From assembly GCA_937900755.1 (NCBI GenBank), contig CALCDN010000011.1, forward strand, positions 1 through 7,700: 7,700 nucleotides of DNA, written 5' to 3'. Shown piece by piece: positions 1 through 6,403 of the stretch; position 1 is the stretch's first letter; the number at the start of each line of letters is the position of its first letter. This stretch comes from an uncultured Acetobacter sp. (GTDB lineage: Bacteria; Pseudomonadota; Alphaproteobacteria; Acetobacterales; Acetobacteraceae). A program made the translations under genes and the position numbers. A model generated the notes under the pieces. The model did no database searches and had not been told where the DNA came from. It was given only the letters and a program-made list of their open reading frames with translations.

Positions 1-49
1 ACGAGATCGCTCAGTGTCTCGTGGGCTCGGAGATGTGTATAAGAGACAG
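1..49. other. Untrimmed Illumina Nextera i7 adapter (artefact)
   Basis: This is not genomic sequence. Bases 1-7 match the end of the P7 flow-cell oligo (ACGAGAT). Bases 8-15 (CGCTCAGT) sit where the i7 index belongs, and from memory this corresponds to Nextera XT index N724 (read as ACTGAGCG). Bases 16-30 (GTCTCGTGGGCTCGG) are the read-2 adapter, and bases 31-49 (AGATGTGTATAAGAGACAG) are the 19-bp Tn5 mosaic end. The genome begins at base 50, where the RodA reading frame is immediately open. The window therefore starts at a contig end produced by tagmentation and incomplete trimming. The mosaic end is a library reagent and not a resident transposon. Confidence 0.98.
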
Positions 50-184
50 GGCGGGGTGCCACTACCTCTTGTCTCCTACGGAGGGTCGGCCATGCTGAAT
101 GTCATGCTTGGGTTCGGGCTCCTGCTTTCAACATGGGTCCACCGCGACACACGGCTGGATGAAAGCACCGGCCGCACAGCCTGA
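50..184 (+). CDS. rodA: RodA (MrdB) peptidoglycan polymerase, C-terminal fragment
   Basis: These are the last 44 codons and TGA stop of a SEDS-family glycosyltransferase. RodA polymerises lipid II into glycan strands in the inner membrane, working with PBP2 in the elongasome that maintains rod shape. The frame reads G-G-V-P-L-P-L-V-S-Y-G-G-S-A-M, the RodA signature near the last transmembrane helix (E. coli RodA has VPLPLVSYGGSAL there). A hydrophobic final helix (roughly LNVMLGFGLLLSTWV) follows, then a short charged cytoplasmic tail ending DESTGRTA. The VPLPLVSYGG form favours RodA over FtsW, which usually has TLPFLSYGGSS. The 5' part is missing only because the contig ends in adapter at base 49, so this is an assembly truncation and not a pseudogene. 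The gene runs in the same direction as the pump operon, 259 bases upstream of it. Confidence 0.93.
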   Translation, partial: GGVPLPLVSYGGSAMLNVMLGFGLLLSTWVHRDTRLDESTGRTA

Positions 185-223
185 CACCCGCAATAAAGCT
201 TGTGTTTCTGGTTTGATGTGCTC

Positions 224-252
224 TTGACTTGGTGGGGATGCACTTTTAGCTT
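224..252 (+). promoter_or_regulatory. Possible sigma-70-like promoter for the efflux operon
   Basis: A -35-like TTGACT at 224-229 (five of six bases match TTGACA) is followed after 17 bases by TAGCTT at 247-252, which keeps the T, A and final T of the -10 consensus. It lies between the rodA stop and the adaptor GTG and would leave a leader of about 185 bases. This is the best-scoring pair I saw in the gap, but it rests on consensus matching by eye, and alphaproteobacterial promoters are often poor matches. The operon could instead be read from an upstream rodA promoter. Confidence 0.35.
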
Positions 253-265
253 GCAGGCTAAAGGT
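242..265. promoter_or_regulatory. Inverted repeat, candidate repressor operator
   Basis: TTTAGC at 245-250 and GCTAAA at 257-262 are perfect reverse complements around a six-base centre, TTGCAG, which is itself partly symmetric around GC. The symmetry extends outward at 243/264 and 242/265 with one mismatch at 244/263 (a G-U pair in RNA). The dyad covers the -10 of the predicted promoter, where a TetR- or MarR-type repressor of an RND pump would commonly bind. The same bases could form a nine-pair RNA hairpin. However, the nearest T tract (280-284) starts 14 bases past the stem, so it is not a standard intrinsic terminator for rodA. The symmetry is visible in the sequence; the operator role is inference. 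Confidence 0.4.
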
Positions 266-338
266 AACACTTAGTACTGTTTTTCCAGCTTCATTTTTCC
301 ACTCTCGTTTTCTCCACAAGGCGGCATCTGGTTCAAGC

Positions 339-380
339 TCCCCGACAGGGGATGGACAGGGCGGATTACCCCCTGGGTCC
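339..380 (+). other. Two adjacent potential leader hairpins
   Basis: TCCCC at 339-343 can pair with GGGGA at 348-352 across a GACA loop. Directly after it, GGACAGGG at 354-361 can pair with CCCTGGGTCC at 371-380 if two bases bulge. Both would lie in the untranslated leader of the efflux operon, 60 to 100 bases before the GTG start. I recognise no riboswitch or attenuator class here. GC-rich sequence forms short hairpins often by chance, so this is a description and not a functional call. Confidence 0.2.
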
Positions 381-443
381 ACAAAGCGCGCCAAAGGCCT
401 GACAACGTGCGGAAAACCCCTCAACACACAGGACCACACCAGA

Positions 444-1634
444 GTGACAACACACACTTTTTCTCTTCGTCCGGTCCTGCTCTGCACGGTTGCCCTGCTT
501 GCCCTGGAAGGCTGTAAACGCCAGCAGAGTGCCCCGCATATGCCACCGCAGGCGGTAGGCGTTGTAACCATACAGCCCCAGCCCGTCAGCGTGCACACAA
601 GCCTGCCCGGACGCACGGATGCGTTTGAAATTGCCCAGGTCCGCCCGCAGGTGACCGGCGTTGTGCTCAAACGCCTGTTTATCGAAGGCTCGGACGTGGT
701 GGCAGGCCAGCAACTCTACCAGATCGACCCCGCCCGCTACAAAGCCGTGTATGACACAGCCCGTGGGCAACTGGCGCAGGCCATGGCACTGGACGGCACG
801 GCCAGGGCCAAGGTCCGGCGCTACAAGAAACTGGTGCGTGAACACGCCGTAAGCCAGCAGGACTATGATGACGCCGTAGCCGCGGAAAAGCAGGCCCGTG
901 GCCAGATACAAAGTGCCCAGGGGCAGGTGGAAAGTGCGCAGGTCAACCTTGGCTACACCAAGATGTATGCCCCGATTTCCGGGCGGATTGGCCGCACGCT
1001 CATTACGGTTGGCGCGCTTGTAACTGCCGAACAGACCAGCAACACGGCCATCATCACCCGCCTTGACCCCATTTACGTGGACGTGAACCTGCCCGCCATT
1101 ACCCTGCTGCGCCTCAAACGTGAGCTGGCGGAAGGGCGTATCCAGCGCCAGGCCAATGGCGAGGTGCCCGTTGTCCTGACCCTTGAAGACGGCTCGCCCT
1201 ACGAATTCAGGGGCCACATGGCGCTGGCCGAAGTCAACGTGGATACGACAACCTCCACCGTTATTGTGCGCGCGATTCTGCCCAACCCGCAAAAACTGCT
1301 GCTGCCGGGCATGTACGTCCACGCCCAGCTGGACGAGGGGATTGACCCCAACGCCCTGCTGGTGCCGCAAGAAGCGGTCAGCCGCAACACCCACGGCGAC
1401 CCGCAGGTCTGGATTGTACAGCCCGACAACACCGTGGCCCTGCGCCAGATCCAGATCGGCATGGCCATTGGCACCAGCTGGCTGGTAACCGATGGCCTGA
1501 AGGCTGGCGAGCGCGTGGTGGTCAGCGGCACGCAAAAAGTAACCCCCGGAGCAAAGGTCTCGGTGCTGGACAGCAAGCCCAAGACCGACACAGCACCCGA
1601 CTCCGCCGCACAGCCTGCGCAAAAAGGGCAGTAA
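444..1634 (+). CDS. RND efflux pump periplasmic adaptor lipoprotein (AcrA/MexA type)
   Basis: This is the membrane fusion protein that links the RND transporter to the outer-membrane channel in the periplasm. It has 396 residues, close to E. coli AcrA (397). The N-terminus has a hydrophobic stretch (about residues 8-21) ending in a lipobox L21-E22-G23-C24, so Cys24 should be lipidated and anchor it to the inner membrane. Domains follow the family order: first lipoyl half about 63-97 (with IEGSDVVAGQQLYQIDP, near-identical in style to AcrA), alpha-helical hairpin about 98-168, second lipoyl half about 169-203 (YAPISGRIGR), beta-barrel about 205-290 (LDPIYVDV, LLPGMYV) and membrane-proximal domain about 300-375 (LLVPQEAV, VTDGLKAGERVVVSG). 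A Pro/Ala/Lys-rich tail ends the protein. The GTG start is chosen because the next in-frame Met (residue 33) falls after the lipobox. A modest AGGA at 430-433 precedes it by ten bases. It is the first gene of the pump operon. Substrates cannot be read from sequence. Confidence 0.95.
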   Translation: MTTHTFSLRPVLLCTVALLALEGCKRQQSAPHMPPQAVGVVTIQPQPVSVHTSLPGRTDAFEIAQVRPQVTGVVLKRLFIEGSDVVAGQQLYQIDPARYKAVYDTARGQLAQAMALDGTARAKVRRYKKLVREHAVSQQDYDDAVAAEKQARGQIQSAQGQVESAQVNLGYTKMYAPISGRIGRTLITVGALVTAEQTSNTAIITRLDPIYVDVNLPAITLLRLKRELAEGRIQRQANGEVPVVLTLEDGSPYEFRGHMALAEVNVDTTTSTVIVRAILPNPQKLLLPGMYVHAQLDEGIDPNALLVPQEAVSRNTHGDPQVWIVQPDNTVALRQIQIGMAIGTSWLVTDGLKAGERVVVSGTQKVTPGAKVSVLDSKPKTDTAPDSAAQPAQKGQ

Positions 1635-1638
1635 ATCC

Positions 1639-4600
1639 ATGTCGCTCTCGCGGTTCTTTATCAACCGACCCATTTTTGCGTGGGTGATCAGCCTGATCAT
1701 CATGCTGTTTGGGGGCCTGTCCATCCTGCGGCTGCCCATTGCCCAGTACCCCAGCATTGCCCCACCCCAGATCGCCATTACCGTGACCTACCCCGGCGCA
1801 TCCGCCGATACGGTGAACGACACGGTCGTGCGCCCCATACTCCAGCAGATGTTCGGGCTGGATCATCTGGAATATATTTCGGCCCAGTCCTACGCCTCCG
1901 GGCAGATGGAAATCGACCTGACCTTTGAGCAGGGCACAAACCCTGACATCGCGCAGGTGCAGGTGCAGAACAAGCTCCAGCTCGCCCAGCCCAAACTGCC
2001 GCAGGAAGTGACCGCCCAGGGGTTGAGCATTACCAAGGCCGTCAAGAACTTCATGCTGGTTCTGGGCTTTATTTCCACCAACAATTCCATGACCGGCTCC
2101 GACATTGCCGATTATGTCGCCTCCAACGTGTCCGACCCGCTCAGCCGCGTGACCGGCGTTGGCGACCACACGCTGTTTGGCGCCGAATACGCCATGCGGA
2201 TCTGGCTGGACCCCAACAAGCTGTTCAACTACGCCCTGACCGTGCGGGACGTGGAAACCGCCATCCAGACCCAGAACATCCAGGTCTCTTCTGGCGAGCT
2301 GGGCGGTTTGCCCGCACGCAAGGACATCCGCCTGGACGCCACGATCATTGGCCCCACGCGCCTGACATCGGCTGGAGAGTTTGAAAAAATCCTGCTCAAG
2401 GTCCAGCCCGACGGCTCGCAGGTCCGCATCAAGGACGTCGCACGGGTGGAACTGGGGCCGCAGACCTACAACACCTCATCCTACTACAACAACCACCCTG
2501 CCTCGGGCATGGCGCTCAAGCTCGCACCGGGTGCGAACCAGATTTCGACCGAGGCCGCCGTCCGCGCCAAGATTGACGAACTGGAAAAGTTCTTCCCACC
2601 AGGGCTGAAAACCGTTTACCCGCTGGATACGGAACCCTTCATCACCCTCTCCATCGAGGAAGTGGTCATTACCCTGGTCGAGGCCATCGGGCTGGTCTTT
2701 CTGGTCATGCTGGTCTTCCTCCAGAACTTCCGCGCCACCCTTATTCCCACCATTGCCGTGCCGGTGGTGCTGCTGGGCACGTTTGGCCTGCTGAACATCT
2801 TCGGTTTTTCCATCAATACGCTCACCATGCTGGCCATGGTGCTGGCCGTGGGCCTGCTGGTCGATGACGCCATTGTGGTGGTGGAAAACGTGGAACGCGT
2901 CATGTCGGAGAAAAAACTCTCCCCCATTGAAGCCGCCCGCGTTTCCATGGATGAAATTTCGGGTGCGCTGGTTGGCATTGTGCTTGTGCTGACCGCCGTG
3001 TTCTTGCCCATGGCGGCTTTTTCCGGATCCGTGGGCGTTATCTACCGCCAGTTCTCCATTACCATTGTTTCGGCCATGTGGCTGTCGGTGCTGGTCGCCA
3101 TGGTGCTGACCCCCGCACTGTGCGCCACCATGCTCAAACCCGGCACGCACACCAAAACCACCGGCCCCGCTGGCTGGTTCAACCGCAACTTCGAGCGGCT
3201 GACCAATGGCTACCTCAATGGCGTGCGCAAGCTTATTTCCTCCACGGCACTTTCCATTGCCTGCTTTGTGCTTATCAGCGCGCTGGCGGGCTACCTGTTT
3301 ACCCGCCTGCCCAGCGGCTTTTTGCCAGATGAGGACCAGGGGCTGATCTTTGGCCAGGTTACCCTGCCGCCCAACACTCCCATGGAGCAGACCACAAAGC
3401 TGAACCGCGAAATTACGGATTACATTCTCAAGTCCGAAGGTGGGCTTGTGGAATCCGTCTATGCCATCAGCGGGTTTAACTTTGCCGGACAGGGCCAGAA
3501 CTCCGGCGCTTTCTTCATCCGCCTGGCGGACTGGAAAAAACGCCCCCTTGCATCGCAGACATCGGCCGCCATCGCACGGCGGATCATGATGCATTACTGG
3601 TTTGACCCGCGCGCCCAGATTTTCGCCATCAACCCCCCCGCAGTGCTTGAACTGGGGAACGCCACGGGCTTTGACCTTGAACTCGAAGACCGTGCCCATC
3701 TTGGCCACCAGCAGTTGCTGGCCGCGCGCAACATGGTGCTCGGCCTTGCCAGCAAGGACCCGCGCCTGATGGCCGTGCGCCCCAACGGCATGGAAGACGC
3801 CTCCCAGTACCACCTTGATATCGACCGTGAAAAAGCCAACGCCCTTGGCATTACAATTGATGACATCAACACGACAATCGAAGGGGCTCTGGGGTCCATC
3901 TACGTCAACCAGTTCACCCGGAACGACCGCGTCAAACAGGTTTATATCCAAGGTGACCCGGACTCCCGCATGCTGCCGCAGGACCTGGACAAATGGTACA
4001 TCCGTACCAACACCAATACCCTTGCCCCCCTTAACACCTTTATTCGCGGTAACTGGCTGAGTGGCCCGCAAAAGGTCGAGGATTACAACGGCTTTAACGC
4101 CTTTGAAATTCTGGGCCAGCCCGCTGCGGGCTACAGTTCGGGGGATTCCCTTGCCGCCATCAAGGACGTTCTGAAAAAGCTGCCTGACGGCATAGGCTAT
4201 GAATGGACCGGCCTGTCCTTTGAGGAAATTTCCTCGGGCTCCTCCACCGGCCCGCTCTACGCACTGGCCAGTCTGGTTATCCTGTTATGCCTTGCCGCAC
4301 TTTACGAAAGCTGGGCCATTCCGTTCGCGGTCATGCTGGTTATTCCGCTGGGTATTCTGGGCTCCATTGCCGCAACCTTGTGGCGGGACATGAACAACGA
4401 CGTGTATTTCCAGGTCGGGCTGCTGACCACCGTGGGGCTGGCCGTCAAAAACGCCATTCTCATCGTGGAGTTTGCCAAGGCCGCCTTTGAGCGCGGAGAA
4501 TCCCTGGAAGACGCCGTTATTACCGCAGCCCGTGAACGCCTGCGCCCCATTCTCATGACATCCATAGCCTTTGTCGTGGGGGTATTCCCGCTGGCCATTG

Positions 4601-4794
4601 CCACGGGGGCGGGCTCCGCATCCCGCGTCGCCATTGGCACCGCCGTGGTGGGGGGCATGGCCACCGCAACGCTTCTGGCCATCTACTTTGTGCCTGTCTT
4701 CTTTGTTCTGGTTTTGCGCGTGTTCCACGTCAAACGCCTGAGCGAACGCACACAGGCCGAACCACCTGCCCAGACCGCAACCGGAAACGAATAA
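1639..4794 (+). CDS. RND multidrug efflux transporter, inner-membrane permease (HAE1 family, AcrB/MexB type)
   Basis: This proton-driven antiporter forms the trimeric inner-membrane engine of the pump. It has 1051 residues against 1049 for E. coli AcrB, and it resembles AcrB throughout, from FFINRPIFAWVI at the N-terminus to FVPVFFVLVLR near the end. The proton relay is intact: D409-D410 in GLLVDDAIVVVENVER (AcrB D407-D408), K937 in GLAVKNAILIVEFAK (AcrB K940), and R967 and T974 in RLRPILMTS (AcrB R971 and T978). The switch (G) loop at about 611-621 keeps both phenylalanines, F613 and F615, in GFNFAGQGQN. The layout is the usual twelve transmembrane helices with two large periplasmic loops, after TM1 (about 30-335) and after TM7 (about 560-865). 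The start lies four bases after the adaptor stop, with AAGGG at 1624-1628 as ribosome site, so translation is probably coupled. The sequence supports the hydrophobe/amphiphile (HAE1) branch over the heavy-metal branch. The drug range, and a choice between AcrB, MexB and MexF orthology, cannot be settled by eye. Confidence 0.97.
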   Translation: MSLSRFFINRPIFAWVISLIIMLFGGLSILRLPIAQYPSIAPPQIAITVTYPGASADTVNDTVVRPILQQMFGLDHLEYISAQSYASGQMEIDLTFEQGTNPDIAQVQVQNKLQLAQPKLPQEVTAQGLSITKAVKNFMLVLGFISTNNSMTGSDIADYVASNVSDPLSRVTGVGDHTLFGAEYAMRIWLDPNKLFNYALTVRDVETAIQTQNIQVSSGELGGLPARKDIRLDATIIGPTRLTSAGEFEKILLKVQPDGSQVRIKDVARVELGPQTYNTSSYYNNHPASGMALKLAPGANQISTEAAVRAKIDELEKFFPPGLKTVYPLDTEPFITLSIEEVVITLVEAIGLVFLVMLVFLQNFRATLIPTIAVPVVLLGTFGLLNIFGFSINTLTMLAMVLAVGLLVDDAIVVVENVERVMSEKKLSPIEAARVSMDEISGALVGIVLVLTAVFLPMAAFSGSVGVIYRQFSITIVSAMWLSVLVAMVLTPALCATMLKPGTHTKTTGPAGWFNRNFERLTNGYLNGVRKLISSTALSIACFVLISALAGYLFTRLPSGFLPDEDQGLIFGQVTLPPNTPMEQTTKLNREITDYILKSEGGLVESVYAISGFNFAGQGQNSGAFFIRLADWKKRPLASQTSAAIARRIMMHYWFDPRAQIFAINPPAVLELGNATGFDLELEDRAHLGHQQLLAARNMVLGLASKDPRLMAVRPNGMEDASQYHLDIDREKANALGITIDDINTTIEGALGSIYVNQFTRNDRVKQVYIQGDPDSRMLPQDLDKWYIRTNTNTLAPLNTFIRGNWLSGPQKVEDYNGFNAFEILGQPAAGYSSGDSLAAIKDVLKKLPDGIGYEWTGLSFEEISSGSSTGPLYALASLVILLCLAALYESWAIPFAVMLVIPLGILGSIAATLWRDMNNDVYFQVGLLTTVGLAVKNAILIVEFAKAAFERGESLEDAVITAARERLRPILMTSIAFVVGVFPLAIATGAGSASRVAIGTAVVGGMATATLLAIYFVPVFFVLVLRVFHVKRLSERTQAEPPAQTATGNE

Positions 4795-4797
4795 GAT

Positions 4798-6339
4798 ATG
4801 GCTCCTCAGTCCTTTTTCCGTCGCCCCTCACGGCTCCGTTGCATTGTCATCGCTGTTGCGGCCACACAGGCGCTATCCGCTTGCACCATGATCCCCAAAT
4901 ACACGCGGCCCACACCCCCGCTGGCCACAGCGTGGCCCGGATACGCCCAGACGGGGGACAGCCTTTTACCAAAAGTTGCGTCCGACATTGGCTGGCGCGA
5001 ATTTTTTGTGGACCCGCGCCTGCAAGCCCTGATTGCCATTGCCCTGCGTCAAAACAGGGACCTGCGCACGTCTGCCGCCAACATCGCCACGGCACAGGGC
5101 GAGTATGACGTGCAGCACGCGGGCCTGTTCCCCACCATTTCCGCCACGGGCGGGCCTATGTACCAGGCACCATCCGATGCGGCGGGGCTGAGCTTTGCTC
5201 CAGGGCTGGATACCGACCAGACTGGCTCTGGCATGGCGCGCAACCCTTTTCGCTACTATTCCGGCGGAATTGGTTTTTCCTCGTACGAGATCGACCTGTT
5301 CGGCCGCATCCGCTCCCTGACGCGGGAGGCCGCTGAAAAAGCCCTGTACCAACAGGAAAACATGCGAGGCATGGTTATCAGCGTCGTCTCCCAGGTCGCC
5401 ATGGCCTATATTACGTGGCTGGGAGACCGGGACACGCAGGCACTGGCCGCAAGCACACTGGCCAGCCAGCAGGGCAGCCTGAAGCTGACACAGGACAAAT
5501 ATACCCACGGTGAGGAAAACCTGCTGACCGTCCGCCAGTTGGAAACGCAGGTGCAGCAGAGTGCAACCATGCTCACCGATGCCCAGCGCAAGGTGGAGCA
5601 GGATGAAAACCTGATAACCCTGCTGATTGGCGCACCTGTTCCACAAAACCTGCCTGCCCCCCGCCCCTTGGGCAAACAGTCCGTCCTGGCCGACCTGCCC
5701 GCGGGCCTACCCTCGGACCTGCTGACCCGCAGGCCCGACATTGTCGCCGCCGAGCATGACCTTCTGGCCTCGCAGGCGAGCATTGGTGCAGCGCGCGCGG
5801 CATTTTTCCCACGCCTGACGCTTACGGCAACGGACGGGGTTTCCAGCTTGCAGTTCCACCGGCTGTTTACAGCGGCCGCCACCACATGGGGCCTCAACCC
5901 CAGCCTGCAGATCCCGCTATGGACATGGGGCATGAACAGCGGCAACCTCAAGGTCGCCAAGGCAACCCGCAACACCAAGGTTGCCGCCTATGAAAAAACG
6001 GTACAGACCGCCTTCCGCGAGGTGGCCGATGCCCTTGCCGCCCGCAAAGCCTATCTGGACGAGAAAAAACAGATGGACAACCTGGTCTTTGCCTCAGGCG
6101 ATGCCTACCGGCTTGCAAAACTGCGTTATGAAACCGGGACAGATTCCTACCTGACCACGCTGGACTCGCAGCGCTACTACCTGCAGGCCCAACAGTCCCA
6201 GATTACTGTCGCAGTCGCAAAATACCAGAACCTTGTGACCATTTACCGCGCAATGGGGGGTGGGTGGCAGGAGGGAGCCACATCCCTCCCAGCACCCGAT
6301 AACAAAGCCGCGGGCACTGCCCCCAAAAAAGCCGGGTAA
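4798..6339 (+). CDS. Outer-membrane efflux channel lipoprotein (OprM/NodT family)
   Basis: This is the trimeric outer-membrane exit duct that completes the pump. It has 513 residues (P. aeruginosa OprM has 485). Basic residues (R8, R9, R12, R14) and a hydrophobic segment precede a lipobox L26-S27-A28-C29, so Cys29 should be acylated. Family signatures are clear: DIGWREFF at 63-70, ALRQNRDLR at 82-90, YEIDLFGRIRSL at 163-174, LPSDLLTRRPDIVAAEH at 304-320, ASIGAARAAFFP at 327-338 and YRAMGGGW at 483-490. The two OEP repeats cover about 70-280 and 310-488, each giving long periplasmic helices and beta strands. The stretch around 120-155 is longer than the matching part of OprM as I remember it, in the first extracellular loop region. 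The C-terminus is a low-complexity Ala/Pro/Lys tail. The start lies three bases after the permease stop with only a weak GGA (4783-4785) upstream, so it probably depends on translational coupling. A strong terminator follows. Confidence 0.95.
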   Translation: MAPQSFFRRPSRLRCIVIAVAATQALSACTMIPKYTRPTPPLATAWPGYAQTGDSLLPKVASDIGWREFFVDPRLQALIAIALRQNRDLRTSAANIATAQGEYDVQHAGLFPTISATGGPMYQAPSDAAGLSFAPGLDTDQTGSGMARNPFRYYSGGIGFSSYEIDLFGRIRSLTREAAEKALYQQENMRGMVISVVSQVAMAYITWLGDRDTQALAASTLASQQGSLKLTQDKYTHGEENLLTVRQLETQVQQSATMLTDAQRKVEQDENLITLLIGAPVPQNLPAPRPLGKQSVLADLPAGLPSDLLTRRPDIVAAEHDLLASQASIGAARAAFFPRLTLTATDGVSSLQFHRLFTAAATTWGLNPSLQIPLWTWGMNSGNLKVAKATRNTKVAAYEKTVQTAFREVADALAARKAYLDEKKQMDNLVFASGDAYRLAKLRYETGTDSYLTTLDSQRYYLQAQQSQITVAVAKYQNLVTIYRAMGGGWQEGATSLPAPDNKAAGTAPKKAG

Positions 6340-6350
6340 GCAGGAGCATG

Positions 6351-6380
6351 AAAAAAGGCCGCTCTAGAGCGGCCTTTTTT
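6351..6380. terminator. Bidirectional intrinsic terminator
   Basis: This is a perfect 30-bp palindrome. A6 and GGCCGCTCT form one arm and AGAGCGGCC and T6 the other, with the axis between 6365 and 6366. The GC-rich stem is followed by six T residues on the plus strand, and by symmetry on the minus strand also. It starts 11 bases after the outer-membrane channel stop and ends 23 bases before the TAA of the convergent TPR gene. It should therefore end transcripts from both sides. In RNA the central bases CUAG would form the loop. Confidence 0.93.
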
Positions 6381-6403
6381 ATCAAACCCGTGCGACTGTC
6401 CAC

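Noticed and set aside
31..49. Tn5 mosaic end that might signal an inserted transposon
   Set aside because: It is joined to the Nextera read-2 adapter, an index and P7 bases, so it is library reagent. No transposase or second end is present.
218..274. 18-codon plus-strand frame (GTG to TAG) as a leader peptide
   Set aside because: It has no ribosome site, overlaps the predicted promoter and lacks runs of regulatory codons.
242..284. Hairpin plus T tract as a rodA terminator
   Set aside because: The T tract starts 14 bases beyond the stem, whereas intrinsic terminators have it directly adjacent. The dyad is better kept as a candidate operator.
128..670. 180-codon minus-strand frame spanning the rodA tail and the intergenic gap, a possible divergent regulator
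   Set aside because: It overlaps the RodA tail and the adaptor start on the other strand, and its translation has no helix-turn-helix or other regulator pattern.
366..1778. 470-codon open frame on the minus strand opposite the adaptor gene
   Set aside because: It is antisense to a clearly recognised gene. Its translation is rich in His, Gly and Arg with no family resemblance, as expected for the shadow of a GC-rich gene.
2476..4071. 531-codon open frame on the minus strand opposite the permease
   Set aside because: The plus strand encodes an intact AcrB-like protein through the whole interval. The antisense product is low-complexity His/Gly/Gln with no recognisable domain.
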